29,569 bases of DNA from Solirubrobacteraceae bacterium (GTDB lineage: Bacteria; Actinomycetota; Thermoleophilia; Solirubrobacterales; Solirubrobacteraceae): positions 1 through 29,569 of the forward strand of contig JAUJME010000001.1 in assembly GCA_030447005.1 (NCBI GenBank), given 5' to 3'. Below the pieces are notes generated by a model that was not told the origin of the DNA, did no database searches, and was given only the letters and a program-made list of their open reading frames with translations. Within the stretch, counting starts at the first letter, position 1; the number at the start of each line of letters is the position of its first letter. The position numbers were made by a program, and so were the translations under genes. Shown piece after piece: positions 1-7,677 of this stretch.

Positions 1-452
1 AGCGTGCGGATGGCGGCCTTGCCCTTGGTGCCGTAGCCGCAGACGATCGTGTGGTCCTTCAAGCGTCTCCTCCAGACTCGCTCGCGGTAGGCGTTGCGGG
101 TGCCCGCCGCGAGCACCTCGACGGTGGTGCCGATCAGGATGATGAGGAACAGGATGCGCGCGGGGGTGATGAAGAGCGTGGTGACCAGCCGCGCCTGGTC
201 GGTGACCGGGATGACGTCGCCGTACCCGGTGGTCGTGATGGAGACCGTCGCGTAGTAGAAGCAGTCGAGCAGCGTGACGGCGTTGCCGGCCGCGTCGCGG
301 TAGCCGTCGCGGTCGAGGTAGGCGAGCATCGCCACGAAGACGATGAGCGCCAGCGCGAGCGCCAGCCGCCGGGAGAGCCCCTCGAGCGGCCCGGTCTCGC
401 CGCGGGGCAGCCGGACGCCCGACGGTGGGAGCGCCTCCTCCGGGTCGGCCAT
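1..452 (-). CDS. Two-TM potassium channel with RCK/TrkA-N domain (3' end outside window)
   Basis: The first 150 residues of a membrane K+ channel are present; the gene runs off the left edge, so there is no stop. Reading from the ATG at 452: a first hydrophobic segment (around residues 29-45), a pore loop with the K+ selectivity filter TTTGYGD, a second hydrophobic helix, then a basic linker into HTIVCGYGTKGKAA, the start of a Rossmann-type RCK/TrkA-N domain with its GxGxxG turn. In this family the RCK domain gates the pore in response to nucleotide or ions. The start is supported by a purine-rich GGTGGGGGACAG directly upstream. It is divergent from bioB, with 81 nt between the two starts. 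The family is certain; which ligand gates it cannot be told from the fragment. Confidence 0.9.
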   Translation of the reverse strand, partial: MADPEEALPPSGVRLPRGETGPLEGLSRRLALALALIVFVAMLAYLDRDGYRDAAGNAVTLLDCFYYATVSITTTGYGDVIPVTDQARLVTTLFITPARILFLIILIGTTVEVLAAGTRNAYRERVWRRRLKDHTIVCGYGTKGKAAIRT

Positions 453-520
453 CTGTCCCCCACCCTTCACGGCGCGGGATCATGACGGCTCGGACCGCCG
501 GAAACGTCCGATCCGGCGCT

Positions 521-526
521 TAGGTT
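521..526 (+). promoter_or_regulatory. -10 box (TAGGTT) for leaderless bioB transcript
   Basis: TAGGTT ends exactly 7 nt before the bioB ATG at 534. The same spacing recurs before bioA, DUF4395, the aldehyde dehydrogenase and the leucine-dehydrogenase-family gene. A TAnnnT box 6-8 nt upstream of a start codon is the known signature of leaderless transcription in actinobacteria. No convincing -35 was seen. Confidence 0.6.
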
Positions 527-533
527 CCGCCCC

Positions 534-1700
534 ATGCCGCCGCTCATCACCCGCGAGGAGGCCCTGCGCCTCGGAGCCCTCGAGGACCACGCCGAGATCG
601 AAGCGCTGATCGAGCGCGCCTGGCAGGCCCGGGTCGAGCACTTCGGCGACTCCACCGACATGTGCTCGCTGGTCAACGCGAAGTCGGGCGGCTGCGCGGA
701 GGACTGCGGCTTCTGCGCCCAGTCGCGGTTCGCCGAGGCCGAGACGCCGATGCACGCGATGATGGAGCCCGAGCAGATCCTCGAGCACGCGCGGGCGGCC
801 GAGGCGGCGGGCGCGCACCGCTTCTGCATGGTCACCCAGGGCCAGGGGCTCTCCAAGCGCGACTTCGCGAAGATTCTCGAGGGCGCCCGGCTCGTCGCCG
901 AGGAGACGAACCTCAAGCGCTGCGCCTCGATCGGCCACATGAGCGTGGCGCGGGCCAAGGCGCTGCGCGAGGCGGGGATCCAGCGGGTCCACCACAACGT
1001 CGAGACGGCGCGCTCCTACTACGACGAGGTCTCGACCACCGTGCAGTACGAGGGGCGCATCCGGACGATCGACGCGGTGCTCGAGGCGGGGCTCGAGACC
1101 TGCGTGGGCGGCATCCTCAACCTTGGCGAGTCGCGCGAGCAGCGCGTCGAGATGGCCTTCGAGCTCGCCGCGCTCAACCCGACGAGCGTGCCGATCAACC
1201 TGCTCAACCCGCGGCCGGGGACCAAGTTCGGCGACCGCGAGTTCATGGACCCCTGGGAGGCCGTGAAGTGGATCGCGATCTTCCGGCTGATCCTCCCCGA
1301 CGCCCTGCTGCGGCTCTGCGGCGGCCGCGTCGAGAACATCGCCGAGCTCCAGGAGCTGGCGGTGGAGGCGGGCGTCAACGGCGTGATGATGGGCAACTTC
1401 CTCACGACGCTCGGCAACACGCCGGAGGAGGACCGCGCGATGTTCGAGCGGCTCGGGCTCAACGTCGCGCGCCAGCCCGACAACGGCGCCCGGCCACGCC
1501 CCGACAACCGCTCGGGCTGGCTCGAGGGCGAGACGCCCGACGTGGTCGAGGAGTTCCTGGCCGGCGCCGGCGCCGCGGGCGAGGGGCGCGCGCTCAACGT
1601 GACCCTGTGGGATCCGTCGACGCAGCTGCGCTTCAAGCCGAAGACGTCCGTGCCCCCCAGGCCGGACGGCGCCCCGAACCGCGGCCTGGCGGCCGCGTAG
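534..1700 (+). CDS. bioB: Biotin synthase BioB
   Basis: A radical-SAM enzyme that inserts sulfur into dethiobiotin, the last step of biotin synthesis. The CxxxCxxC cluster motif is clear (C54, C58, C61 within GGCAEDCGFCAQS), followed by the BioB segments RFCMVTQGQG, HNVETARSYY and PINLLNPRPGT. The length of 388 aa is slightly longer than typical BioB (about 340) because of a C-terminal extension of roughly 50 residues rich in Arg/Pro/Gly. The ATG is set by the leaderless -10 at 521-526; there is no Shine-Dalgarno sequence. The stop TAG overlaps the bioF GTG by one base (TAGTG), so bioB and bioF should be translationally coupled. No BirA-type operator was recognised upstream. Confidence 0.96.
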   Translation: MPPLITREEALRLGALEDHAEIEALIERAWQARVEHFGDSTDMCSLVNAKSGGCAEDCGFCAQSRFAEAETPMHAMMEPEQILEHARAAEAAGAHRFCMVTQGQGLSKRDFAKILEGARLVAEETNLKRCASIGHMSVARAKALREAGIQRVHHNVETARSYYDEVSTTVQYEGRIRTIDAVLEAGLETCVGGILNLGESREQRVEMAFELAALNPTSVPINLLNPRPGTKFGDREFMDPWEAVKWIAIFRLILPDALLRLCGGRVENIAELQELAVEAGVNGVMMGNFLTTLGNTPEEDRAMFERLGLNVARQPDNGARPRPDNRSGWLEGETPDVVEEFLAGAGAAGEGRALNVTLWDPSTQLRFKPKTSVPPRPDGAPNRGLAAA

Positions 1701-2917
1701 TGCTCGACCTCCAGGCGCGCCTCGACGAGCTCGCCGAGCTCGGGCTCTCCCGCCGCATGCGGCTGGTCTCCGGCCCGCAGGGGCCGCGCGTGGTCCTCGA
1801 CGGCAAGCCGGTGCTGCTGCTGTGCTCGAACAACTACCTCGGCCTCGCCGACCACCCGCGGGTGCGCGAGGCGGCGGCCGACGCGGCGCTGCGCTGGGGC
1901 GCCGGCTCGGGATCCTCGCGGCTCGTGTCGGGGAACATGACGCTGCACCGCCGGCTCGAGGAGCGCCTCGCGGCGTTCAAGCGCTCCGAGGCCGCGCTGC
2001 TCTTCGGCTCGGGCTACCTGGCCAACATGGGGCTCGTCCCGGCGCTCGCGCGGCGCGGCGAGGTCGTCTTCTCCGACGCGCTCAACCACGCCTCGATCAT
2101 CGACGGCTGCCGGCTGGCCGGCGCGGAGACCTTCGTCTACGAGCACAACGACGCCGAGCACCTCGAGTGGGGCCTGCGGCAGGCGGAGGGGCGCGGCGCG
2201 CTCATCGTCACCGACGGGGTCTTCTCGATGGACGGCGACGTCGCCCCGCTGGTGGAGATCGTCGAGCTGGCGAAGCGATTCGGCGTGCGCACCATGGTCG
2301 ACGAGGCGCACGGCACGGGGGCGATCGGCCCGGGCGGACGCGGCGCGGTCGCCGAGGCGGGGCTCGAGGGCGAGGTCGACGTGCTGGTCGGCACGCTCGG
2401 CAAGGCGCTCGGCTCCTACGGCGCGTTCGTATGCTGCGACCGGACGATGGCCGAGTACCTGGTCAACTCGGCGCGCTCGCTCATCTTCTCGACCGGGCTG
2501 CCCCCGACCGCGCTGGCCGGCGCGCTCGCCGCGCTCGACCTGCTCGAGGAGCAGCCGCGGCGGGTGGCGAAGCTCCAGGCCAACGCCGCCGTGCTGCGGT
2601 ACGAGCTCGCGCGCGAGGGGTTCGAGGTCGCCGGGTCGAGCACCCAGATCGTCCCGCTGGTGGTCGGCGAGGCCGACCGCGCGGTGCGGATGGCCGAGGC
2701 GGCGATCGAGGGCGGCGTCTTCGCCCAGGCGATCCGCCCGCCCACCGTCCCGCCCGGGACCTCGCGGCTGCGGCTCGCGGTGATGGCCTCGCACACGAAG
2801 TCCGAGCTGCGCGAGGCGGCCCGGGTCCTCGGCCGCGCGGCGCTGCGGGCCGGCTTCCGCCCGGGGGCCGGGGTGCCGGCCGCGGCGGCGTCCGCCGCGC
2901 TGCCGCGGGCGGCCTAG
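1700..2917 (+). CDS. bioF: 8-amino-7-oxononanoate synthase BioF
   Basis: A PLP enzyme that condenses pimeloyl-ACP/CoA with alanine to give 8-amino-7-oxononanoate. Features of the alpha-oxoamine synthase family are visible: SNNYLGLADHP near the N-terminus, GSGSSRLVSGN, DALNHASIIDG, DEAHGTG, and the Schiff-base lysine K235 in GTLGKALGSYG. It has 405 residues from the GTG at 1700, which overlaps the bioB stop. The C-terminal 25 residues are an Ala/Gly/Pro-rich tail not needed by the family. It lies second in bioB-bioF-bioD and is followed after 12 nt by bioD. KBL (2-amino-3-ketobutyrate ligase) is the close alternative, but the bio context decides. Confidence 0.94.
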   Translation: MLDLQARLDELAELGLSRRMRLVSGPQGPRVVLDGKPVLLLCSNNYLGLADHPRVREAAADAALRWGAGSGSSRLVSGNMTLHRRLEERLAAFKRSEAALLFGSGYLANMGLVPALARRGEVVFSDALNHASIIDGCRLAGAETFVYEHNDAEHLEWGLRQAEGRGALIVTDGVFSMDGDVAPLVEIVELAKRFGVRTMVDEAHGTGAIGPGGRGAVAEAGLEGEVDVLVGTLGKALGSYGAFVCCDRTMAEYLVNSARSLIFSTGLPPTALAGALAALDLLEEQPRRVAKLQANAAVLRYELAREGFEVAGSSTQIVPLVVGEADRAVRMAEAAIEGGVFAQAIRPPTVPPGTSRLRLAVMASHTKSELREAARVLGRAALRAGFRPGAGVPAAAASAALPRAA

Positions 2918-2929
2918 CGGCGGCGGCCC

Positions 2930-3637
2930 GTGCGCGGGCTCTTCGTCACCGGCACGGACACCGGGGTCGGCAAGACCGTGGTGGCGGCGGCGGTCGCTGC
3001 CGCGCTGCGGGCGCGGGGGGAGCGCGTCGCGGCGTTCAAGCCGGTCCTCACCGGGCTCGACGAGCCCCCCGAGCCGGGCTGGCCGCGCGACCACGAGCTG
3101 CTCGCCGCGGCGGCGGGGATGCCGGACCCCGACGCCGTCGCGCCGCACCGCTTCGGCCCGCCGGTCTCACCGCACCTGGCCGCCGAGCTGGCCGGCGAGC
3201 GGCTCGAGCTGGCCGAGCTGGTGGCCGGCGCGCACGCGTCGGCCGCGCGCGCCGACGTCCTGGTCTGCGAGGGCGTCGGCGGACTGCTCGTCCCGCTCTC
3301 GGCAGACCACTCCGTCCGCGACCTGGCCGCCGCGCTCGGCCTCCCGGTGCTCATCGCCGCGCGACCCGGGCTCGGGACGATCAGCCACACGCTGCTCACG
3401 CTCGAGGCCGCGCGCGCCGCCGGCCTGCGCGTCCGCGCGGTCGTCCTCACCCCGTGGCCGGCCGAGCCGAGCGTCATGGAGCACTCCAACCGCGCGACGA
3501 TCGCCCGCCTGGGCGGCGTGGCGGTCCACGCGCTGGCGCCCGTCGCGGCGGGCGAGCCCGGGCTGCTCGCCGCCGCGGCGGCCGGGCTGCCGCTGGCGGA
3601 GTGGGTTCCCCCTCAGCCGCCCTCGCCGGCGGCGTAG
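2930..3637 (+). CDS. bioD: ATP-dependent dethiobiotin synthetase BioD
   Basis: Closes the ureido ring of dethiobiotin from 7,8-diaminopelargonate, CO2 and ATP. The P-loop GTDTGVGKT is at residues 8-16, followed by the substrate-binding segment AAFKPVLTG (replacing the usual KPVxSG), and by VCEGVGGLLVPL, the EGxGG loop of the family. It has 235 aa, normal for BioD, with a GTG start 12 nt after the bioF stop. Its last 25 bases overlap the 3' end of the converging spermidine-synthase-like gene on the other strand, so there is no room for a dedicated terminator between them. Confidence 0.93.
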   Translation: MRGLFVTGTDTGVGKTVVAAAVAAALRARGERVAAFKPVLTGLDEPPEPGWPRDHELLAAAAGMPDPDAVAPHRFGPPVSPHLAAELAGERLELAELVAGAHASAARADVLVCEGVGGLLVPLSADHSVRDLAAALGLPVLIAARPGLGTISHTLLTLEAARAAGLRVRAVVLTPWPAEPSVMEHSNRATIARLGGVAVHALAPVAAGEPGLLAAAAAGLPLAEWVPPQPPSPAA

Positions 3638-5184
3638 GAGACGATCGACTTGTCGATGAGCCACTCCACCGGCGCGCGGTCGTCCGTGTAGACCTCGCCG
3701 CCGCGCAGTCGCGGCCCCATCCGGGCGGCGACGCCCTCGGCCAGCGGCCGCAGGTCGGCCGGCAGCTCCGCCGCCGCGGCGCGGACCTTCGCCGGCGACA
3801 CGGTCTGCTCGGAGGCCACCACCAGCGTGTTGACGTCCTCGATGGGGTCGCGCATCACGTTTCCGAAGACGCTCGCCACCGTCGTGGAGAGGACCTGCTC
3901 GAGCCGGTCGGAGCCCTCGGGGTGCCCGACGTTGACGATCACCACGCCGCCCGGGTTCAGCCGGTCGCGGGCCAGCTCGAAGAACTCTCGGGTGGTGAGG
4001 TAGAACGGGATGTAGGGCTGGCGGTAGGCGTCGACGAGGATGGCGTCGTAGCGGCGGTCGGTCCGGCGCAGGAACGGCCGCGCGTCCTCGGCGAACAGCC
4101 GCAGCCCGGGCCGGTCGCGGAGGTCGAAGTACTTACGGCCGATCTCGTTGAGCTCGCCGTCGATCTCGACCCCGTCGATCGCCGTGTCGGGGAAGTACTT
4201 GCCGTAGGCGCGCGCCGTCGTCCCCGCGCCGTTGCCGAGGATCGCCATGGAGCGCGGCGGCCGGCCGAGCGCCGCGATCGGCTCGATCAGGTAGCCGTCC
4301 CACACGTTGTCGGTGAGCACGGTGTCCGGGCGGAAGACGGAGTGGACCGCCTGGCCCTCGTTGAGCTCGAGGTGGCGCTCGCCGTCCGGGTACTCGACGA
4401 CCCGCGCGTACTGGTGGGTCGTGTCCTCCTCGTAGACGACGCGGCCGTCGCCGCTGGTGGCGCCCTTGACCACCCCGACCGGCACGAGCAGCAGCGCGGC
4501 GACCCCCACCGGCACGATCGCGCCGCGGCGCCCGACGCCGAGCGCGGCGACGACCGCGAGGGCGAGCGCGAAGAGCAGGAAGGTCCGCTGGGTGCCGACG
4601 AGCGGGATCAGCAGCAGCGAGGAGAGGAACGTCCCGGCCAGCGAGCCGACGGTGGAGATGGCGTACAGGCGCCCCGCGGTCTCGCCCGAGTCCTCGAGCC
4701 GCTGCACCTTCAGGCGGATCGCCCACGGCGAGACCGCGCCGAGCATCAGGACGGGGACCGCCACGAGCGCGAGGACGCCGAACAGCGAGCCGGCGAACGC
4801 GCCGATCGAGATGGTGTCGAACGCCTTGACGCTCAGCGACAGCAGCGGGTCCGACACCAGCGGGACGAGCGCGAGCAGGACGGCGGCGGCGAGGACCAGG
4901 GTGCACAGGCCGCGCATGTGCGGGTGGCGGTCGGCGAGGCGGCCGCCGAACCAGTAGCCGACCGAGAGCGAGACGAGCACGATGCCGATCGTGTTGGCCC
5001 AGATGATCGTCGAGGCGCCGAAGAAGGGCGCCATCAGGCGGGCCGCCGCGATCTCGGCGCCGAGGGTCGACATGCCGACCACGAAGACCAGGAGCCCGAG
5101 CGGCGGCAGGGCGCGGCGGCCGCCGCGGGCGGGCGCCGGATCGCCGGCTTCGGGGGTGGGGCGCACGGCGGTGGGAGCGGCCAT
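3613..5184 (-). CDS. Membrane-anchored spermidine-synthase-like methyltransferase-fold protein (fused MFS/SpeE type)
   Basis: 523 aa. The N-terminal half carries a basic, Pro-rich cytoplasmic stretch (about 30 residues) and then a series of hydrophobic helices beginning LGLLVFVVGMSTLGAEIAAARLMAPFFG, split by short loops, as in the fused MFS/spermidine synthase family. The C-terminal half has a Rossmann-like aminopropyl/methyltransferase fold: nucleotide loop AILGNGAGTTAR, acidic strand end DGVEIDGEL and active-site segment LVDAYRQPYIPFY. True SpeE enzymes have a D-S-D-P-like motif there, so polyamine synthesis is not assured. The start is taken at the ATG at 5184, 9 nt after a CATACT box; a longer frame upstream lacks coding character and would cross bioA. 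It interrupts the biotin cluster on the opposite strand. Confidence 0.82.
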   Translation of the reverse strand: MAAPTAVRPTPEAGDPAPARGGRRALPPLGLLVFVVGMSTLGAEIAAARLMAPFFGASTIIWANTIGIVLVSLSVGYWFGGRLADRHPHMRGLCTLVLAAAVLLALVPLVSDPLLSLSVKAFDTISIGAFAGSLFGVLALVAVPVLMLGAVSPWAIRLKVQRLEDSGETAGRLYAISTVGSLAGTFLSSLLLIPLVGTQRTFLLFALALAVVAALGVGRRGAIVPVGVAALLLVPVGVVKGATSGDGRVVYEEDTTHQYARVVEYPDGERHLELNEGQAVHSVFRPDTVLTDNVWDGYLIEPIAALGRPPRSMAILGNGAGTTARAYGKYFPDTAIDGVEIDGELNEIGRKYFDLRDRPGLRLFAEDARPFLRRTDRRYDAILVDAYRQPYIPFYLTTREFFELARDRLNPGGVVIVNVGHPEGSDRLEQVLSTTVASVFGNVMRDPIEDVNTLVVASEQTVSPAKVRAAAAELPADLRPLAEGVAARMGPRLRGGEVYTDDRAPVEWLIDKSIVSYAAGEGG

Positions 5185-5193
5185 CTCCAGACC

Positions 5194-5199
5194 AGTATG
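5194..5199 (-). promoter_or_regulatory. -10 box (CATACT) for the spermidine-synthase-like gene
   Basis: On the minus strand CATACT stands 9 nt before the ATG at 5184, predicting a leader of only one or two bases. The same hexamer precedes the tRNA-Pro gene. It lies in the 67-nt divergent gap shared with bioA. Confidence 0.4.
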
Positions 5200-5238
5200 C
5201 AATGGCGGCCCGAGCGGATCATCCGCCGGGCGCGCCGA

Positions 5239-5244
5239 TAGCTT
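5239..5244 (+). promoter_or_regulatory. -10 box (TAGCTT) for leaderless bioA transcript
   Basis: TAGCTT ends 7 nt before the bioA ATG at 5252, identical in spacing to bioB. bioA therefore seems to have its own promoter rather than depending on readthrough from bioBFD, as expected with an opposite-strand gene in between. Confidence 0.6.
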
Positions 5245-5251
5245 CGCGGCC

Positions 5252-6553
5252 ATGGACACCGCCAGCCTCGCCGCCGCCGACCGCACCCACCTCTGGCACC
5301 CGTTCACCCAGCAGCGCGCCTGGGCCCAGGAGTCTCCCGTCGTGATCGAGCGCGGCGAGGGCACGACGCTCTACGACACGGAGGGCAACGCCTACATCGA
5401 CGGCGTCTCGTCGCTGTGGTGCACCGTCCACGGCCACCGCCACCCGGCGATCGACGCGGCCGTCCGCGCCCAGCTCGACCGCGTCGCGCACTCGACGATG
5501 CTCGGGCTGTCGCATCCCGGCGCCGTCGAGCTCGCTCAGCGGCTGGTGGAGATCGCGCCCGCCGGCCTGCGCCGCGTCTTCTACTCAGACAACGGCTCCA
5601 CCGCCGCCGAGGTCGCGCTGAAGATGGCGTTTCAGCACTTCCAGCACCGCGGCCAGCCCGAGCGCACCGGCTTCATCTGCCTGCGCGACGCCTACCACGG
5701 CGACACGATCGGCTCCGTGTCGGTCGGCGGGATCGAGCTCTTCCACTCGCTCTTCCGCCCGCTGCTGTTCGACGCCTGGCACGCCGAGCCGGGCGACGTC
5801 GGCCACATGCGGGCGCTGCTCGAGGCCCACGGCGACCGGGTCGCCGCGGTGATGCTGGAGCCGCTCGTCCAGGGCGCCGCCGGGATGCTCGTCCACCCGC
5901 CGGGCTACCTGCGGTCGGTGCGCGAGCTCTGCGACGAGTTCGGCGTCCTGCTCATCTGCGACGAGGTGGCGACCGGCTTCGGGCGCACCGGGACGATGTT
6001 CGCCTGCGAGCAGGAGGGCGTCTCGCCCGACCTCATGTGCGTCGCCAAGGGCCTCACCGGCGGCTACCTGCCGCTCGCCGCGACGCTCGCCACGGAGGAG
6101 ATCTACGAGTCCTTCCTCGGCGAGCACGCCGAGTACAAGACGTTCTTCCACGGCCACACCTACACGGGCAACCCGCTCGCCTGCGCGGCCGCGCTCGCGA
6201 CGCTCGACGTCTTCGAGGCCGAGCGCACGCTGGAGCGTCTCGCCCCGAAGATCGCACTGCTCGGCGACCTGCTCGCCGAGCACGTGGCGCCGCTCGGCGC
6301 GGTGGCGGAGATCCGCCGGCGCGGCTTCATGACCGGGATCGAGCTCGGCGGCTTCGAGCCCTCGCTGCGCGCCGGCCACCAGGTCACGCTCGCCGCCCGG
6401 CGCCGCGGCGCGATCGTCCGCCCGCTCGGCGACGTGGTGGTGCTGATGCCGCCGCTGGCGATCGAGGAGGGCGAGCTGCGGCGGCTCGTCGAGGTGACGG
6501 CCGCGGCGATCGCGGAGGTGGCGGCCGGGGTGGCGCTGCCGGCCGCGGCCTGA
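5252..6553 (+). CDS. bioA: Adenosylmethionine-8-amino-7-oxononanoate aminotransferase BioA
   Basis: A PLP class III aminotransferase that makes 7,8-diaminopelargonate using S-adenosylmethionine as amino donor. The N-terminus HLWHPFTQQRAW is diagnostic of BioA. Further along are GVSSLWCTVHGHRHP, FYSDNGSTAAEVALKMA, the PLP aspartate in LLICDEVATGFGRTG and the Schiff-base lysine K266 in CVAKGLTGGYLPLAAT, then FFHGHTYTGNPLACAAALA. It has 433 aa, normal for BioA. The ATG at 5252 is fixed by the leaderless -10 at 5239-5244. It completes the pelargonate-to-biotin pathway with bioB, bioF and bioD; the genes for pimeloyl-ACP synthesis (bioC/bioH or equivalents) are not in this window. Confidence 0.96.
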   Translation: MDTASLAAADRTHLWHPFTQQRAWAQESPVVIERGEGTTLYDTEGNAYIDGVSSLWCTVHGHRHPAIDAAVRAQLDRVAHSTMLGLSHPGAVELAQRLVEIAPAGLRRVFYSDNGSTAAEVALKMAFQHFQHRGQPERTGFICLRDAYHGDTIGSVSVGGIELFHSLFRPLLFDAWHAEPGDVGHMRALLEAHGDRVAAVMLEPLVQGAAGMLVHPPGYLRSVRELCDEFGVLLICDEVATGFGRTGTMFACEQEGVSPDLMCVAKGLTGGYLPLAATLATEEIYESFLGEHAEYKTFFHGHTYTGNPLACAAALATLDVFEAERTLERLAPKIALLGDLLAEHVAPLGAVAEIRRRGFMTGIELGGFEPSLRAGHQVTLAARRRGAIVRPLGDVVVLMPPLAIEEGELRRLVEVTAAAIAEVAAGVALPAAA

Positions 6554-6624
6554 GCGTGAACTGCGCGGGTGAGGAAGGAGGCTCCTCCGCGGCGCTGCCG
6601 GGATCGCTCGCCGTCAGCGCGGAT

Positions 6625-6642
6625 CCCCCCTGAGCCGGGGGG
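6625..6642. terminator. C6/G6 hairpin downstream of bioA
   Basis: Six C (6625-6630), a 6-nt loop TGAGCC and six G (6637-6642) form a short strong hairpin 72 nt after the bioA stop. No U-tract follows, so an intrinsic terminator is only a possibility. It starts a run of inverted repeats filling the 268-nt non-coding gap 6554-6821 between the converging bioA and rubredoxin genes. Confidence 0.3.
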
Positions 6643-6647
6643 CGAAC

Positions 6648-6746
6648 GTGGATCGAGATCGGCCGCCGGCCGCTCGATCCACCTTGTGCCCCCTATGCGG
6701 TGGTCAAGGTGGATCGCGGGGCGTGACCTCGATGTCGATCCACCTT
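6648..6746. repeat. Two consecutive hairpins built from a GTGGATCGA element
   Basis: First hairpin: GTGGATCGAG (6648-6657) pairs with CTCGATCCAC (6673-6682), with a loop that is itself a GGCCG palindrome. Second hairpin: AAGGTGGATCG (6706-6716) pairs perfectly with CGATCCACCTT (6736-6746). The same core GTGGATC thus occurs four times in alternating orientation, and CGATCCACCTT occurs twice as a direct repeat (from 6675 and 6736). Plausible roles are a bidirectional terminator pair for the convergent genes, or a small dispersed repeat. Nothing else was recognised in 6554-6821. Confidence 0.6.
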
Positions 6747-6821
6747 TGGCCCCTTCCCTTACCAGCCGCAGTTGCCCGTACGCCGTAGGCGCGTGCGGCT
6801 GTCGGCCGACCCGCCGAGCCC

Positions 6822-7001
6822 CTAGTCCTCGTAGACCTCGAAGTCCGACTTCCGCGCACCGCAGACCGGGCAGAACCAGTCGTCGGGGATGTCCTCGAAG
6901 GCAGTGCCGGCCGGGATACCGCCGTCAGGGTCGCCGTCGGCGGGGTCGTAGATGAACCCGCAGGACTCGCAGATCCACTTCTGGGTGGCGGTGGTCGACA
7001 T
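6822..7001 (-). CDS. Rubredoxin
   Basis: A 59-aa mononuclear iron electron carrier. The four cysteines are in the two knuckles CESCG (C11, C14) and [11 protein letters not shown] (C44, C47), with the conserved aromatic/acidic core [19 protein letters not shown] between them. It is normal length for a rubredoxin, with a short N-terminal Thr/Ser-rich lead and acidic C-terminus. The start ATG at 7001 lies 8 nt after a TACCCT box that is half of a palindromic promoter shared with the divergent NUDIX gene. No alkane hydroxylase or rubredoxin reductase gene is next to it, so its redox partner is unknown. Confidence 0.95.
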   Translation of the reverse strand: MSTTATQKWICESCGFIYDPADGDPDGGIPAGTAFEDIPDDWFCPVCGARKSDFEVYED

Positions 7002-7009
7002 GTGCCCGG

Positions 7010-7019
7010 AGGGTACCTT
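7010..7019. promoter_or_regulatory. Palindromic bidirectional promoter (AGGGTACCTT) for rubredoxin and NUDIX genes
   Basis: Centred on GGTACC (7012-7017). Plus strand: TACCTT (7014-7019) sits 6 nt before the NUDIX ATG at 7026. Minus strand: TACCCT (7015-7010) sits 8 nt before the rubredoxin ATG at 7001. The two -10 boxes share the TA pair, and only 24 nt separate the start codons, so both transcripts should be leaderless or nearly so. Confidence 0.55.
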
Positions 7020-7025
7020 CTGCCG

Positions 7026-7667
7026 ATGGCTGTCGACCGTCCGGGCCCGGGTGAGGAGCTCGCCGAGGGCCCGCCGGCGGTCCCCCGCCAGGCGGCCACG
7101 GTCATCGTCCTGCGCGGCGGTGATTTCGCGCTCGAGGTGATGCTCGTCAAGCGCAACCCGGCGCAGCGCTTCATGGGCGGCGCGTGGGTCTTCCCGGGCG
7201 GGGCGGTCGACGCCCACGAGGGCGAGGGGGACGCGGCGCACCGCCTGGCCGGCGTCCGCGAGGTCGCGGAGGAGGCGGCCGTCGAGCTCCCCGACCCGGC
7301 GGCCCTGATCAAGTTCTCGCGCTGGATCACCCCGGCCCAGGTGAAGATCCGCTTCGACACCCACTTCTTCCTCGCGCCGCTGCCGGCCGGCGCCGAGGCG
7401 CGCCCCGACGGCCACGAGTGCGTCGACCTGCGCTGGTTCACCCCGCGCGGCGCGCTCGAGGCCTACGCCGCCGGGGAGATCCTGCTCGTGTTCCCGACGA
7501 TCAAGCACCTCGAGCAGCTCGAGCCGTTCCGCACCGCCGGCGCGCTGCTCGAGTGGGCGCAGGGCCGCGAGGTCCTGCCGGTGGAGCCGAGGGTGGTGCT
7601 CGAGGGCGAGGTCGCGCGCGTCGTGTTGCCCGGCGAGCCCGGCTACGAGGAGGCTCCGGCGGGGTAG
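7026..7667 (+). CDS. NUDIX hydrolase (NUDT19-like)
   Basis: 213 aa. A NUDIX pyrophosphohydrolase fold: ATVIVLRGG strand, then [12 protein letters not shown] entering the Nudix box, with [11 protein letters not shown] as its catalytic helix (Mg-binding glutamates). Between G-x5-E and REVAEE there are 12 residues instead of the standard 7, an insertion seen in NUDT19/acyl-CoA-type NUDIX proteins. Later segments SRWITP and [12 protein letters not shown] also fit that group, so a CoA-ester diphosphatase is the best guess; the substrate is not proven. The start is the ATG at 7026, 6 nt after TACCTT; an upstream GTG at 7002 would lie across the promoter. It is followed by the epimerase gene after 10 nt. 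Confidence 0.85.
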   Translation: MAVDRPGPGEELAEGPPAVPRQAATVIVLRGGDFALEVMLVKRNPAQRFMGGAWVFPGGAVDAHEGEGDAAHRLAGVREVAEEAAVELPDPAALIKFSRWITPAQVKIRFDTHFFLAPLPAGAEARPDGHECVDLRWFTPRGALEAYAAGEILLVFPTIKHLEQLEPFRTAGALLEWAQGREVLPVEPRVVLEGEVARVVLPGEPGYEEAPAG

Positions 7668-7677
7668 GGCCCACCGC

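Noticed and set aside
1019..3148. Very long open frame on the minus strand across bioB and bioF
   Set aside because: Arg/Pro/Gly-rich translation with no motif, directly antisense to clearly conserved bio genes; in GC-rich DNA long antisense frames stay open by chance. The same applies to 15365-17638 (minus), 18501-20687 (minus), 1822-5241 (plus) and 11554-14136 (plus).
7665..7677. TAGGGC 7 nt before the epimerase ATG as a sixth leaderless promoter
   Set aside because: Lacks the final T of TAnnnT and is explained by the NUDIX stop codon TAG.
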